Numbered from the stretch's first letter, positions 1-8,814 are shown. The stretch: DNA of 64,000 nucleotides from Erinaceus europaeus (GCF_950295315.1 NW_026647189.1:124001-188000); one strand, 5' to 3'. Program-made: numbers and translations. The notes: generated by a model not told the origin, from the letters alone.

Positions 1-119
1 CTGCACAAACCCCAAAGCCCTCATGGAAGGAGTCAAACATCAGAGTTACAGATAGTTAATATTTTTTTTAAAAAATTTAAAAATGCATTTATTTATTAAT
101 AGTGAATTTTCCTTCCTTT

Positions 120-255
120 TATTTTATTTCTTTAATGTAATTTTTACCAGAGCATTATTCAGCTCTTGCTTACAGTGGGGCAGGGGATTGAACTTGGGTC
201 ATTGGAGCCTCAGGCATGAGAGTGATTGCATAACCGTTATGCTATCTACCCTTTG
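120..255 (-). mobile_element. Short tRNA-derived SINE (ATAGCATAATGG family), minus strand
   Basis: Reverse complement of the second SINE family in the window. The diagnostic parts are ACCAGAGCATTATTCAGCTC, CCTCAGGCATGAGAG and a head reading GCATAACCGTTATGCTATC. The left limit is approximate because the tail merges into AT-rich DNA. Confidence 0.7.
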
Positions 256-259
256 CCCT

Positions 260-460
260 TTTAATCTTTATTTATTGGGTAGAGACAACCAGAAGTCAAG
301 AGGGAAGGGGGTGATAGAGAGGGAGAGAGACAGAGAGACACCTGCAGCACTGCTTCACCACTCCCAAAGCTCTCCCCCTGCAGGTGGGGACTGGGGGCTC
401 AAACTGGGTCCTTGCACATTGTAATACATGTGCCCAACCAGGTGCACCACCACCTGGCCT
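260..460 (-). mobile_element. Hedgehog-type tRNA-derived SINE, minus strand
   Basis: Contains the body motif ACACCTGCAGCACTGCTTC, CCCTGCAGGTGGGGACTGG and a head ending ACCAGGTGCACCACCACCTGG. It abuts the previous SINE with no spacer. Confidence 0.8.
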
Positions 461-598
461 CGTGACAAAGAAAAGAAAGCTTCATGGAACTCATTGTGAC
501 ACCTGTGTCAGTACCCCCAGCCATTGGTACTGACCAGGAGTGGGAATATTACCTGCTCAGAGGATTCCAATGCATTGACATCATTGTTTCTTAACCAG

Positions 599-1344
599 GA
601 GGAACAGGGGCTCCCACAGCACCCATTCCACCAACTGAGAAAGAGACCACAGGCACAGAAGAGGGCACCACAGCAGGACAGTCCAATCAGGGCTCTAGGA
701 CCACTTGACCAGGCTCTCCAGGCAGTGCCAGTGGCTCCACTGTGTCTGGATCATCTGTGGCAGGGCAACACACCAAGGCTCCATCATCCCAGGGCTCTGG
801 CACAACTGGACCAGCACCTAATGACTCTGGAAAAACAGGGCCACCTGAACAAAGCTCTGGGACCTCAGGCAAGCCTCAGTAAGGATGTCAGTCCACAAGC
901 TCATCTGTCCATCGACCTGGCACCTCTCAACCAGCTGCAGTGCAGACTAGAACCACTGGGCTATCTGTCATGGAGGCAGGAACCACAGGGTAATCCGTGC
1001 AAGACTCCAGGACCACCCGGCCTGGCTCAGCAGGCAGTAGCAGTGGATCCACTGGGGCTGGAACAGCAGGAGCAGGGCGCCAGACCACAGCTCCATCATC
1101 CCAGGGCTCTGGCACCACTGGACCATCTTCTGTTGTCTCTCAGACTTCAAGCCAGTCTAAGGAAGGATCTGAATCCACAGGCTCATCTGTCATAGGATCT
1201 GATTCCACTTCAACCTCATTGGTGTACCCATGGGCACCACTGGATTCTCTTCTACCCTGCTGGGCACTACTGCTTCCTCGGTGGGCATTGTCACAACCAC
1301 AAGAGTTTTTCCTCAGGGATCCTCTGCTGACACAGCTCCAGCAG
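599..1344 (+). pseudogene. MUC19: Mucin-type Gly/Ser/Thr-rich repeat exon, degenerate (MUC19/submaxillary mucin-like)
   Basis: A probable exon bounded by an acceptor (pyrimidine-rich stretch ending TTAACCAG at 591-598) and a donor (GCAG|GTAAGC, cut after 1344). The main frame starts with the codon at 601 and gives Gly/Ser/Thr/Pro-rich sequence such as SSQGSGTTGP at 784-813 and again at 1096-1125. These lie in two tandem copies 312 nt (104 codons) apart. GTTG-type repeats are typical of the O-glycosylated central region of submaxillary mucins/MUC19. The frame is broken by TGA at 709-711, TAA at 880-882 and TAA at 991-993. The last part (MGTTGFSS ... SSADTAPA) reads in another frame after a shift between about 1210 and 1230. 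The TGA at 709 aligns with CGG in the second copy, so it fits CpG decay. The exon ends in phase 1, matching the next exon. Assignment to a mucin is confident from composition and context; the MUC19 label is less certain. Confidence 0.6.
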
Positions 1345-1519
1345 GTAAGCCTACACACAGTATATACAAACGTCTTTTTTTCCTTTACATTCTCTCTTAG
1401 GTATTTTCAGGCCATTTTGAGCTGTTAATTGCTTCCTGAGTCTTCTTAAAATAATGAAGCTTTCATAGTCTAAGTCAGGTCAGCATATATTCATCATTTA
1501 TACATCATGTTCTGTTTAG

Positions 1520-1713
1520 TCTTTTTTTTAATTTCATTATTAGAAACAGAAAGAAATTGAGATGGGAGAGGGCCATAGAGGAGAGAGACAGACACCTGCA
1601 GTTCTACTTCACCACTCGTGAAGCTTCCCTACTGTAGATATGGACTAAAGGTTTGAACCTGGGTCTTAGAGCACTGTAATATGTGTGCTCAACCAGGTGC
1701 ACCACGACCTGGC
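1520..1713 (-). mobile_element. Hedgehog-type tRNA-derived SINE, minus strand
   Basis: Carries GACACCTGCAGTTCTACTTC, GTTTGAACCTGGG (B-box remnant) and AACCAGGTGCACCACGACC. Moderately diverged. Confidence 0.75.
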
Positions 1714-2449
1714 TAATCAGGTTCTGGTCTTTTAATTTATCAATATATTATTTAGAATTGTGCTAGTTGTTCTTATTTAACCCAACATTACAATGAAATT
1801 ATTTTAAATGCTTGCAGATAATTCATCTACATAACAAGTTTATTTTTACCCTAACCCTTGTGATACATGCTCTTTAGTTTCCCCCCTCTTTCAAATGGAA
1901 TTCTCGAGAAATAATATTTTTAGGTTTAATGAGGACTGAAGCTTAGGCTGTCTAGTCTCCAGTCCTGTTCTCAGCCCCTACCCTCCTCACTCCAGTGGCT
2001 ATAGGAACAATCTGTGTATAGCACATACATCCAACCACACTCTGCCTCTGGAACTTGCAGTGCAAAAGCAATGATTATTAAATGTGACTCAGTTATTCTT
2101 CCATAAGTAGAATGTACTATCCACTCTGTTTTATGCTTAATAATAATAAGATGTAGCACAGCCCTCACTTAGTAGCTTGGTTCACTGTGTTATCAATACT
2201 GCAGGCTTTATTTCCCCTTTTCATTTGTGATTAATGGTGGTTACAATCTATTAAGATTAGAATATGTAGGTCCATGACATACTCCTTATCACTGGTTTTT
2301 TTTTTTTTCACCTATTTCAAACAATTAATCACTTCTGGCCTTTCCACTGCTACTCAGTGATGGTGGAGTATAGCCAAGTTTGTTACCTACATGAGTGTAG
2401 ATTTGTCACACATAAACTCAACCAAGAATTAGAAATTTCAAGCTTTTTA

Positions 2450-2721
2450 AAAAATATATTTATATTTTCATTCCCTTTTATTGCCCTTGTTGTTTTATTG
2501 TTGTATTTTTTATTGATGTAATTATTGTTGGATAGGACAGAGAGAAATGGGGAGAGGAGGGCAAGACAGAGAGGGGGGAGAGAGACACCTGCAGACCTGC
2601 TTCACTGCTTGTGAAGTGACTCCCATGCAGATGGGGAACCGGGACTGGAACTGGGATCCTTACGCTGGACCTTGCACTTGGCGTCACGTGTCCTTAACCC
2701 ACTGTGCTACTGCCCAACTCC
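2450..2721 (-). mobile_element. Full-length hedgehog-type SINE, minus strand
   Basis: Begins with the T-rich tail and TTGCCCTTGTTGTTTTATTG. It continues through GGATAGGACAGAGAGAAATG and ACCTGCAGACCTGCTTC to a tRNA head ending CCCACTGTGCTACTGCCC. Confidence 0.85.
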
Positions 2722-2850
2722 TGAAATTTCAAACTTTATTCAGGAAAATTGAGAACAGACATTTTAGAGTACATGTGTGGAGAGAAAGAGAGAGATAGAG
2801 AAAGAAAGAGAGAGATCGAGAAATGAGTGTGGGAGTAAGTTACTGATATG

Positions 2851-3640
2851 TTGAGGGCCCCATGTTAGCAGAGCTAGAAAGGGCCTGTAACAGAGCCTTA
2901 TCAACTCCCAAGCCCCGCCTCCACCCTCTTTCTAAGCCATGCCCATACCTGTTGCCACTCCCATTTCCTGTGCATTCTTTACTTTTTTAACAATTTTATT
3001 TATTCATTTATTTTCCCTTTTGTTGTCCTTGTTTTTTATTGTTGTAGTTACTATTGTTGTTGATATCATCGTTGTTAGATAGGACAGAGAGAAATGGAGA
3101 GAGGAGGGGAAGACAGAGGGGGAGGGAAAGGTAGACTCCTGCAGACCTGCTTCACCACCTGGGAAGGGACTCCCCAGCAGGTGGGGAGCTGGGGGCTGGA
3201 ACAGGGATCCTGACACTAATCCTTGAGCTTTGTACCACCTGTGCTTAACCTGCTGCACTACTGCCAGACTCCCCCATTCTTTCCTTTCTTCCCCACTGGC
3301 TTGGGAAACATGTTCTGGCAGTGGTGCTCCAGGGAGTGTCTATACTCCCCAGGTTCTCTCTATCCATTCTCTGACCTGAGCAGCTCTAAGGGGCAGCACA
3401 CCTGAAGACACACGGTCTGTTAATGCCCCTCCCAGAAAGTGAGAGTATCAAGGTTGTAACACGGGAAGCCTCTCCTTAAAACAGGGCTGTGGTCCAGGAG
3501 TGGGCGTGGTGGGTGGAGCATCTCACCTGTGGACCTGAGGTCCTAGTTTATTCCTGCCATCTCGGGTGCTACAGGGATACTGTGCCCTCTGTATCTGTCC
3601 CTTGAGGTCCCCTTCATTAATACATATGTCACTGTAACCA
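2851..3640. other. Unassigned single-copy DNA, possibly LTR-like, split by a SINE
   Basis: The two flanks of the SINE at 2990-3273 (2851-2989 and 3274-3640) join into a GC-rich segment without open frames. It starts TGTTGAGGGCCCC and contains GGCTGTGGTCCAGGAGTGGG. Its composition resembles a solo retroviral LTR, but I could not find matching termini, a primer-binding site or a clear target duplication. The identity is open. Confidence 0.2.
2990..3273 (-). mobile_element. Full-length hedgehog-type SINE, minus strand
   Basis: Tail TTTATTTTCCCTTTTGTTG, body GATAGGACAGAGAGAAATGG and CTCCTGCAGACCTGCTTC, head CTGCACTACTGCCAGACTCC. Confidence 0.85.
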
Positions 3641-3754
3641 CAGGACTGTCATTTATACTTAAGACTCAGTTACCATTGCTATTAGAGCTGCTTCTGACCT
3701 CTGTATACTCCAGGAATCTGAGCTGTGGATGCTAGGATAGAGAGTCAGTATTCA

Positions 3755-4014
3755 GGGGCTGGGTGATGGTGCCTGTGGTAGAGTGCATATGTTGCTATGA
3801 ACAAGGACCCCACCTGCAGGGGAAGCTTCACGAGTGGTGAAGCAGGTCTGCAGGTGACTCTTGGTCTGTCTCACTCTCTATCTCCCCATCTCTCTCAATT
3901 TCTCCTTATCTATCTGCTAGCAGAGTAAATATATATATATGTCCTACAGCAAGGGCAACAAAAGGAAATAAATACTTTTTTTTAATTTCGAAAAAAAAGG
4001 TGTAAAAAAAGAAA
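3755..4014 (+). mobile_element. Hedgehog-type SINE, plus strand, diverged
   Basis: Head GGGGCTGGGTGATGGTGCC, body CACCTGCAGGGGAAGCTTC and GTGAAGCAGGTCTGCAGGTG, CT-rich stretch, a short TA repeat, and an A-rich tail containing GGCAACAAAAGG. Confidence 0.75.
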
Positions 4015-4018
4015 AAGT

Positions 4019-4165
4019 GGACAGGGGTAGATGGCATAATGGTTATACCAAGAGACTCATGCTTGAGGCTCACAGGTCCCAGGTTCAATCCCCCACACCA
4101 CCATCAGCCAGAGCTGAGCAGGGTTATCTATAGTCCTATGTTTTCTAGTCAGACAAAAGAAGTGG
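4019..4165 (+). mobile_element. Short tRNA-derived SINE (ATGGCATAATGG family), plus strand
   Basis: Reads GATGGCATAATGGTTATACC, then GAGGCTCACAGGTCCCAGG and TTCAATCCCCCACACCACC. It directly follows another SINE. Confidence 0.8.
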
Positions 4166-4255
4166 GTTTCATGACTTGAGTGAAAATACAGCTTAACTAC
4201 TGCTTCATGAAATCAGATGCTATCGACAAAAATCTTGAAAAAAAATCTCAGTGAT

Positions 4256-4280
4256 ATATATATATATATATTTTTTTTTT
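4256..4280. repeat. (TA)n / poly-T microsatellite
   Basis: Short TA run followed by a T run, adjoining the tail of the minus-strand SINE that starts at about 4281. Confidence 0.8.
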
Positions 4281-4622
4281 CCTCTTCCAGGGTTATTGCT
4301 GGGCTCGGAGCCTGCACCATGAATCCACCGCTCCTGGAGGCCATTTTTTTTTCCGCCTTTTGTTGCCCTTGTTGTAGCTTCGTTGTGGTTATTATTATTG
4401 CCCTTGTTGATGCAATTTGTTGTTGGATAGGACAGAGAGAAATGGAGAGAGATGGGGAAGACAGGGAAGGGGAGAGAAAGATAGACACCTGCAGACCTGC
4501 TTCACCGCCTGTGAAGCGACTCCCCTGCAGGTGGGGAGCCGGGGGCTCGAACCGGGATCCTTACGCCGGTCCCTGCGCATTGTGCCACATGCGCTTAACC
4601 CACTGCGCCACCGCCCGACCCC
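4281..4622 (-). mobile_element. Nearly intact, young hedgehog-type SINE, minus strand
   Basis: The best-preserved copy in the window. Read on the minus strand, its head has an RNA polymerase III A box (TGGCGCAGTGGG) and a B box (GGTTCGAGCCC). The body has GGGGAGTCGCTTCACAGGCG and GTGAAGCAGGTCTGCAGGTG, and then comes a CAA/AATAAT-rich tail. Low divergence suggests recent insertion. It is a useful reference for the older copies in the tandem array. Confidence 0.9.
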
Positions 4623-4715
4623 CAGTGATATTTTTAAAACTAGGTAACTTATCCCCCCCCCTTTTTAAGCCCTGAATTGTAGCAAGACACATTTGTATGG
4701 TCAGAATTTAGTTAG

Positions 4716-4848
4716 AAAAGACAGACACCTGCAGCCCTGCTTTACCATTCGCAAAGCTTTTCCCTGCAGGTGGAGACCAGGGCCTTGAACCCAGGTCCTT
4801 GCGCACAGTAGTGTGTGTGCTTAACCAGGTGGACCACTGCCTGGCCCC
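4716..4848 (-). mobile_element. Truncated hedgehog-type SINE, minus strand
   Basis: Retains GACACCTGCAGCCCTGC, CTTGAACCCAGGTCC and a head ending CACTGCCTGGCCCCC; the tail part is missing. Confidence 0.75.
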
Positions 4849-5066
4849 CTAAAGAGGACAGTTTCAACATAAGTGTTTAAAATTCACTGCTTGCCCAGAA
4901 TTTGAAAACTGAGAAAGCCCTTGGAACTGATCCTTAAGAAGTCTTGGGTGACCTGTAGGTTTACAGAGGCAGAATTTGGATTGTAAAACAGTAAAAAGTG
5001 GTAGCTAGAAGATCTAGTGACCACTCCCAGAAGCAACCAAGAATTACCCTTTACTTAAAATTATAG

Positions 5067-5077
5067 AATAAGACATG
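5067..5077 (+). repeat. Target sequence AATAAGACATG, copy 1
   Basis: Identical 11-mers lie here, at 5304-5314 and at 6046-6056. They bracket the SINE insertions of this cluster and are best read as target-site duplications. Confidence 0.7.
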
Positions 5078-5303
5078 GGGGCCAGGCAGTGGTGCGCCTG
5101 GTTAAACACACATTACAGTGCACAATGATCTGGCTCCAAGCCCCTGGTCCCCACCTGCAGGGGGGAAGCTTCACAAGTGGTGAAGCAGGGCTGCAGGTGT
5201 CTCTCTGTCTCTGTCTCTCTCTATCTCCCTCCCTCTCCCTTCTCATTTTTTCTCTGTCCAATAGTAAATAAATAAATAAAGTGGAAAAAAAAGGAAGTAT
5301 AAA
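5077..5303 (+). mobile_element. Hedgehog-type SINE, plus strand, flanked by target duplication
   Basis: Head GGGGCCAGGCAGTGGTGCGC, body CACCTGCAGGGGGGAAGCTT and GTGAAGCAGGGCTGCAGGTG, and a tail of AAATAAATAAA. It is bracketed by AATAAGACATG on both sides. Confidence 0.85.
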
Positions 5304-5314
5304 AATAAGACATG
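5304..5314 (+). repeat. Target sequence AATAAGACATG, copy 2
   Basis: Middle copy of the shared 11-mer, lying between the SINE on its left and the two SINEs on its right. Confidence 0.7.
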
Positions 5315-5529
5315 AGGGGCCAGGTGTTGGTACACCTGGTTAAGCACACACATTATAATTTACATGGATCTGGTCCCCACCTGCATGGGGAAAGCTTTGC
5401 CAGTGCTGCAGGTGCCTCTCTATCTCTCTCTCCTTTTTTATCTCTCCCTCTCCTCAATTTCTCTGTCTCTATTCAATAATAAAAATATTTTTAAAACTGA
5501 TTTTTAAAAAGATAAAGGAAAATAATAAA
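5315..5529 (+). mobile_element. Hedgehog-type SINE, plus strand, internally shortened
   Basis: Head GGGGCCAGGTGTTGGTACAC, body CCCCACCTGCATGGGGAAAG, CT-rich stretch and A-rich tail. It is followed without a clear separate target duplication by the next SINE. Confidence 0.75.
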
Positions 5530-5680
5530 GGGGCCTGGGCAGTAGTACACCTGGTTAAGTGCACATAGTACTAAGTATAAGAACCCAGTGAAGGATCTGG
5601 GATTGAACCCCTGGCTCCCCACCTGCAGGGGGAAGCTTCACAAGCAGTGAGGCAGGTCTGCTGGTCTCTTCCTCTCCTCT

Positions 5681-5695
5681 CAGTCTCTCTGTTCT
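5681..5695 (+). repeat. 15-bp target-site duplication of the L1, left copy
   Basis: CAGTCTCTCTGTTCT here matches 5933-5947 exactly and marks the insertion point inside the SINE. Confidence 0.85.
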
Positions 5696-5932
5696 TTTTT
5701 TATTTTTTATTTATTTAAGAAAGGAGACATTAACAAAACCATAGAATAAGAGGGGTACAATTCCCATAACCTAATCTCCACATCCCACCCCCTCCCCTGA
5801 TAGCCTTCCCACTCTCTATCTCTCTGGGAGTATGGATCCAGGGTCCTTGTGGGTTGCAGAGGGTGGAAGGTCTGGCTTCTGTAATTGCTTCCCCGCTGAA
5901 CATGGGCCTTGACATGGGTTGATCCATACTCC
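5696..5932 (-). mobile_element. 5'-truncated L1 3' end, minus strand
   Basis: A 237-bp piece starting with a T-rich tract (the poly-A tail on the other strand). On the minus strand it reads GGGAATTGTACCCCTCTTAT, then TCTATGGTTTTGTTAATG. I associate this 3' untranslated sequence with L1 elements of several laurasiatherian mammals, including hedgehogs. Exact 15-bp target duplications on both sides confirm retrotransposition. Confidence 0.7.
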
Positions 5933-5947
5933 CAGTCTCTCTGTTCT
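5933..5947 (+). repeat. 15-bp target-site duplication of the L1, right copy
   Basis: Second copy of CAGTCTCTCTGTTCT, after which the interrupted SINE resumes. Confidence 0.85.
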
Positions 5948-6045
5948 ATCAAATAAAAATGGCCACTAGGAGCAGTGGATTTGTAGTGCAGGCAGAGAGC
6001 CCTAGCAATAACCCTGGAGGTAAAAATAAAAAGAAAATTAATTAA

Positions 6046-6056
6046 AATAAGACATG
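6046..6056 (+). repeat. Target sequence AATAAGACATG, copy 3
   Basis: Third exact copy, closing the SINE cluster on the right. Confidence 0.7.
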
Positions 6057-6246
6057 TGCTCATGCATGCTGACTAGGATGGTTTCTTCCTGGTAGATGGG
6101 TGTCATTTATGCACCTGTGGGAGCACATACTCAGGGACTCTGAAAGCCAAGGCCATTGGCCACTATCGCTGCCTGATCATTATCCACAAATAACCTGTTG
6201 CATGTTGCCAGATGTAACCTCCATTTTATTAACTTCATATTAACAG

Positions 6247-6278
6247 TGTGCCGTGGTCCACTGGGAGAAGAAAAAGTG
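6247..6278 (+). pseudogene. MUC19: Small mucin exon ending GPLGEEKV
   Basis: A 32-nt exon candidate between an acceptor (TATTAACAG ending at 6246) and a donor (GTG|GTGAGT, intron from 6279). It starts with two bases that complete a phase-1 codon from the upstream repeat exon. It then reads C-R-G-P-L-G-E-E-K-V and ends on a codon boundary. A Cys-x-Gly-Pro-x-Gly-Glu-Glu-Lys motif just before a PGDxW segment is, from what I know of the family, the start of the C-terminal cysteine-rich part of submaxillary mucin/MUC19. The motif continues directly in frame into the next exon. The piece itself is undamaged; it is called pseudogene because both its neighbours are disrupted. Confidence 0.6.
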
Positions 6279-6365
6279 GTGAGTATCCCATTTCTCTTTG
6301 CTTGAGTCCACACTTGCTGTCACCCCTCACTTGAATAACATGTGTCCACCTGACATGACCCATAG

Positions 6366-6532
6366 CCTGGAGACACATGGACGGCCAACTGCCACCAGTG
6401 CACCTGCATGGCTGCCAGGTCTGTGGACTGCAGACCCCGGGAGTGCCCCGCCCCACCCACATGTGGAGCCGGAGAGAAGGTGGTCACCTTCTCATCTAGT
6501 GATACATACCTGCTGTGACATTGGACACTATG
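6366..6532 (+). pseudogene. MUC19: Mucin von Willebrand C-type exon with 4-bp frameshift
   Basis: This exon follows an 87-bp intron (6279-6365, acceptor CCCATAG) and ends at a GTGAGT donor at 6533. It reads PGDTWTANCHQCTC, then a stretch containing VDCRPRECPAPPTC and GEKVVTFSSSDT. That is a cysteine-rich von Willebrand C-type segment of the kind found at the C-terminus of secreted gel-forming mucins. The expected end, TCCDIGHY, is present but out of frame. An ATAC duplication (6502-6505 and 6506-6509) shifts the frame and produces TGA at 6516-6518. Without one ATAC copy the frame would run to the donor in phase 1. No exon for the remaining von Willebrand or cystine-knot domains was recognised downstream. 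Together with the stops in the repeat exon this argues for a pseudogene; a single-base-level assembly error is the main alternative. Confidence 0.7.
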
Positions 6533-6574
6533 GTGAGTCATACCAGCATGTTTAAAAAAATATTAATAAAAACT

Positions 6575-6702
6575 TCAGAGGGTCATATAGCATAATGGTT
6601 CAGCAAAAAGACTTATTCCTGAGGCTCCTAGGTCCCAGGTTCAAAACCCCACACCAACATAAGCCAGAACTGAACAGTTCTCTGGTAAAACAGAAAAAGG
6701 AG
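6575..6702 (+). mobile_element. Short tRNA-derived SINE (ATAGCATAATGG family), plus strand
   Basis: Reads CATATAGCATAATGGTTCAG, GAGGCTCCTAGGTCCCAGG and AGCCAGAACTGAACAGTTC. It lies just after the last mucin exon. Confidence 0.8.
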
Positions 6703-6890
6703 GGGGCTGGTGGTGACACACTTGGTTGAGCGCACATGTTACAAGGTGCAAGGATGTGGTTCAAGTCCCCATCCCCCACCTACAGGGGGAAAGCTTTGTG
6801 TCTCTGTCTCTTTCCCTCTCTACCTCTCCTTACCCTCTCGACTTCTAGCTGCCTCTATCCAATAAATAAAAGTAATAAAAAATTAGAAAT
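6703..6890 (+). mobile_element. Hedgehog-type SINE, plus strand, shortened body
   Basis: Head GGGGCTGGTGGTGACACAC, B-box remnant GGTTCAAGTCCCC, CT-rich stretch and AATAAATAAAAGTAATAAA tail. It abuts the previous SINE. Confidence 0.75.
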
Positions 6891-7027
6891 ATTAAACCAG
6901 CATGTTTGAACTGAAGGGCCTAGTTTACTTTTGCATACCTAGGAGATATTTATTGAGCTACTTGTACGCGGTGTTTATGTGACGTTTACCATCCTAAGAG
7001 ATGCTAATAGATGCTCTGTTTACTGGG

Positions 7028-7104
7028 CTCAAGACCCTGTTCCCACCTGCACAAGTGGTGGAGCTGTGCTGCTGGTGTCTCTTTCTCTCTCCCTCTCTTC
7101 TTCT
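7028..7104 (+). mobile_element. SINE fragment, plus strand
   Basis: Only the middle survives: TTCCCACCTGCACAAGTGG, GCTGCTGGTGTCTC and the CT-rich stretch. Confidence 0.5.
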
Positions 7105-7458
7105 GTGGCTCACCTCAAAGGGCACCAATAGGGTTGGTCACTAAGTACCGGGCATGGAGGTTCTGAGCCAGTGTCCCAAAAAGACATGCTTTATGACATT
7201 CAGATCTGTGAGCTGGAAATCTGTGGTTGTGACTAGAGGAAATAGGTGACCCAATTCTCAGAGATCAGAGAAGAAAACCCAGAGAGACCAGAACCTCATG
7301 TTATGTAAATAACAGCACAACATCTTCAGGATTGGATTCTGACAACTGATTTGTCATCTTGGAAAGTTGTTTCATGTTTTGTTTTTTTTTTGCAGTTAAA
7401 ATCAGATTCCTTTATTGTATCAAAGTATAATCTGAGTTTTACAAAGTATTTTCCATAT
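7105..7458. other. Single-copy DNA, nothing recognised
   Basis: No convincing exon or repeat family. A short cysteine-containing open frame (7129-7236) was considered as a further mucin exon and not accepted. Confidence 0.5.
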
Positions 7459-7464
7459 ATATAT

Positions 7465-7603
7465 ATATATTTTTTTCTTCCCATTATTTTTACCAGAGCA
7501 CTGCTCAGTTCTGGATGATACTGCTGCAGGAGATTTAACCTGGTACTTTAGTGTCTCAGACATGAGAGTCTCTTTACATAACCATTAAGCCATCTATCCC
7601 ACC
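7465..7603 (-). mobile_element. Short tRNA-derived SINE, minus strand
   Basis: Contains TTTTACCAGAGCACTGCTCA, CTCAGACATGAGAGTC and head CATAACCATTAAGCCATC; a (TA)n run adjoins the tail at about 7459. Confidence 0.75.
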
Positions 7604-7826
7604 TGTATTTTACATTTCTTAGAGGAGAAATACAATTTAACATGTTGTATAAAGGTAATATAATCTTCTAATTAATTAATTAATATTGAAAGCATATAGT
7701 TATGAGGGAAAACATTTAATTTTTTAAGGACCACTATCAAGCAATCCTAAAAAACAGATGATTCTCAAGTTGATACCACTATAGTTTAACTCTTGATACT
7801 ATCAAAACATCTAAAAGGTATGTGGT

Positions 7827-7975
7827 GGAGCTGGGAAGACAGTTAAGTGGTTTTGCTAAAAGACTTTCACTCCTGAGGCTCCAAAGTTCCAGGTTCAGTT
7901 CCCAGCAGCAATATCAGCCAGAACTAAACAGTATTCTAGTAATCAACAAACAAATTAAATGAAAAATAATAGCAT
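7827..7975 (+). mobile_element. Short tRNA-derived SINE, plus strand, diverged
   Basis: Reads GAGCTGGGAAGACAGTTAAG, CTCCTGAGGCTCCAAAGTTC and AGCCAGAACTAAACAGT. Confidence 0.65.
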
Positions 7976-7994
7976 ATAAAGAAAAAAAAAAGAG

Positions 7995-8378
7995 TGGGTG
8001 TCGGGCGGTAGCGCAGTGGGTTAAGCACACATGGCCCAAAGTGCAAGGACTGGCAGAAGGATTCCTGTTCCAGCCTCCGGCTCCCCACCTACAGGAGAGT
8101 CGCTTCACAGGCGGTGAAGCAGGTCTGCAGGTGTCTCTCTTTCTGTCCCCCTCTCTGTCTTCCCTCCTCTCTCCATTTCTCTCTGTCCTATCCAACAATG
8201 ACGAGATCATCAACAACAACAATAATAACTACAACAACAGTAAAACAAGGACAAAAAATGGGAAAATCAATAATAAAAAATAAAAATGGAAAATGGAAAA
8301 AATAGCCACCAGGAGCAGTGGATATGTAGTGCCAGCACCCAGCCTGGGGGCAAAAAAAAAATTTTTTTAACTGTGAAA
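7995..8378 (+). mobile_element. Full-length hedgehog-type SINE, plus strand
   Basis: Head GTCGGGCGGTAGCGCAGTGG, body GTCGCTTCACAGGCGGTGAA, CT-rich stretch, CAACAACAATAATAAC region, and a further 3' segment (GCCACCAGGAGCAGTGGAT) before the A-run. Relatively well preserved. Confidence 0.88.
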
Positions 8379-8394
8379 AAAAAACATTAAGAAT

Positions 8395-8690
8395 GGGGAG
8401 TCGGGCAGTAGCACAGTGAGTGAAGCGGAAGTGGAGCAAAACCCAAGGACCAGCTTAAGGATCCTGGTTTGTGCCCCCAGCTCCCCACCTGCAGGGGAGT
8501 CGCTCCACAGGCAATGAAGCAGATCTGTAGGTGTCTATCTTTCTCTCCCCCTCTCTGTCTTCCCCTCCTCTCTCCCTTTCTCTCTGTCCTATCCAACAAC
8601 TATGACATCAATAACAACAACAATAATAATAACAACAAAAAACAAGGGCAGCAAAAGAGAATACATAAATAAATATTTTTAAAAATTAAA
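8395..8690 (+). mobile_element. Full-length hedgehog-type SINE, plus strand
   Basis: Head GAGTCGGGCAGTAGCACAG, body GTCGCTCCACAGGCAATGAA, CT-rich stretch, AACAACAACAATAATAATAA and AATAAATA tail. Confidence 0.88.
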
Positions 8691-8814
8691 ACTATAACCC
8701 CTTGGATTTTAAATTGACAACTTATTTATCACACTGAAATTATCATCTACCCTTCCTAATTTTTAGTTTCCAAAGGTGATCTGACTGGAGAATAGATGAG
8801 TTTGGTTTTTTATA

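Larger units (their letters stand above)
5530..6043 (+). mobile_element. Hedgehog-type SINE split by an L1 insertion
   Basis: The 5' part (5530-5695) has head GGGGCCTGGGCAGTAGTACA and body GTGAGGCAGGTCTGC. The 3' part (5948-6043) continues ATCAAATAAAAATGGCCACT with GGAGCAGTGGATTTGTAGTG and an A-rich tail. The two parts are separated by a truncated L1. Confidence 0.8.
1345..6246 (+). other. Intron of the mucin relic, packed with SINEs
   Basis: This interval runs from the GTAAGC donor at 1345 to the AACAG acceptor at 6242-6246. Most of it is SINE and L1 sequence annotated separately. The stretch 1716-2447 is AT-rich single-copy DNA in which I see no gene or repeat family. The stretch 4849-5066 is likewise unassigned. 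That it is one intron is inferred from the matching phase-1 junctions and from the C-terminal mucin motif that follows; no transcript evidence is available. Confidence 0.5.

Noticed and set aside
524..1195. 223-residue Leu/Pro/Gln-rich open frame over the mucin exon
   Set aside because: It overlaps the Gly/Ser/Thr mucin frame in a different phase. Its sequence is the out-of-frame reading of mucin repeats, and it begins in intron-like DNA before the acceptor.
4217..4675. Open frames of 60-150 codons inside SINEs in the left part
   Set aside because: They follow SINE sequence from end to end and are non-coding.
7129..7236. Short cysteine-containing frame ending in ICELEICGCD, considered as a further mucin exon
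   Set aside because: The cysteine spacing does not match a mucin C-terminal domain I can recall, the only upstream acceptor-like tract is the CT-rich part of a SINE fragment, and no convincing donor follows.
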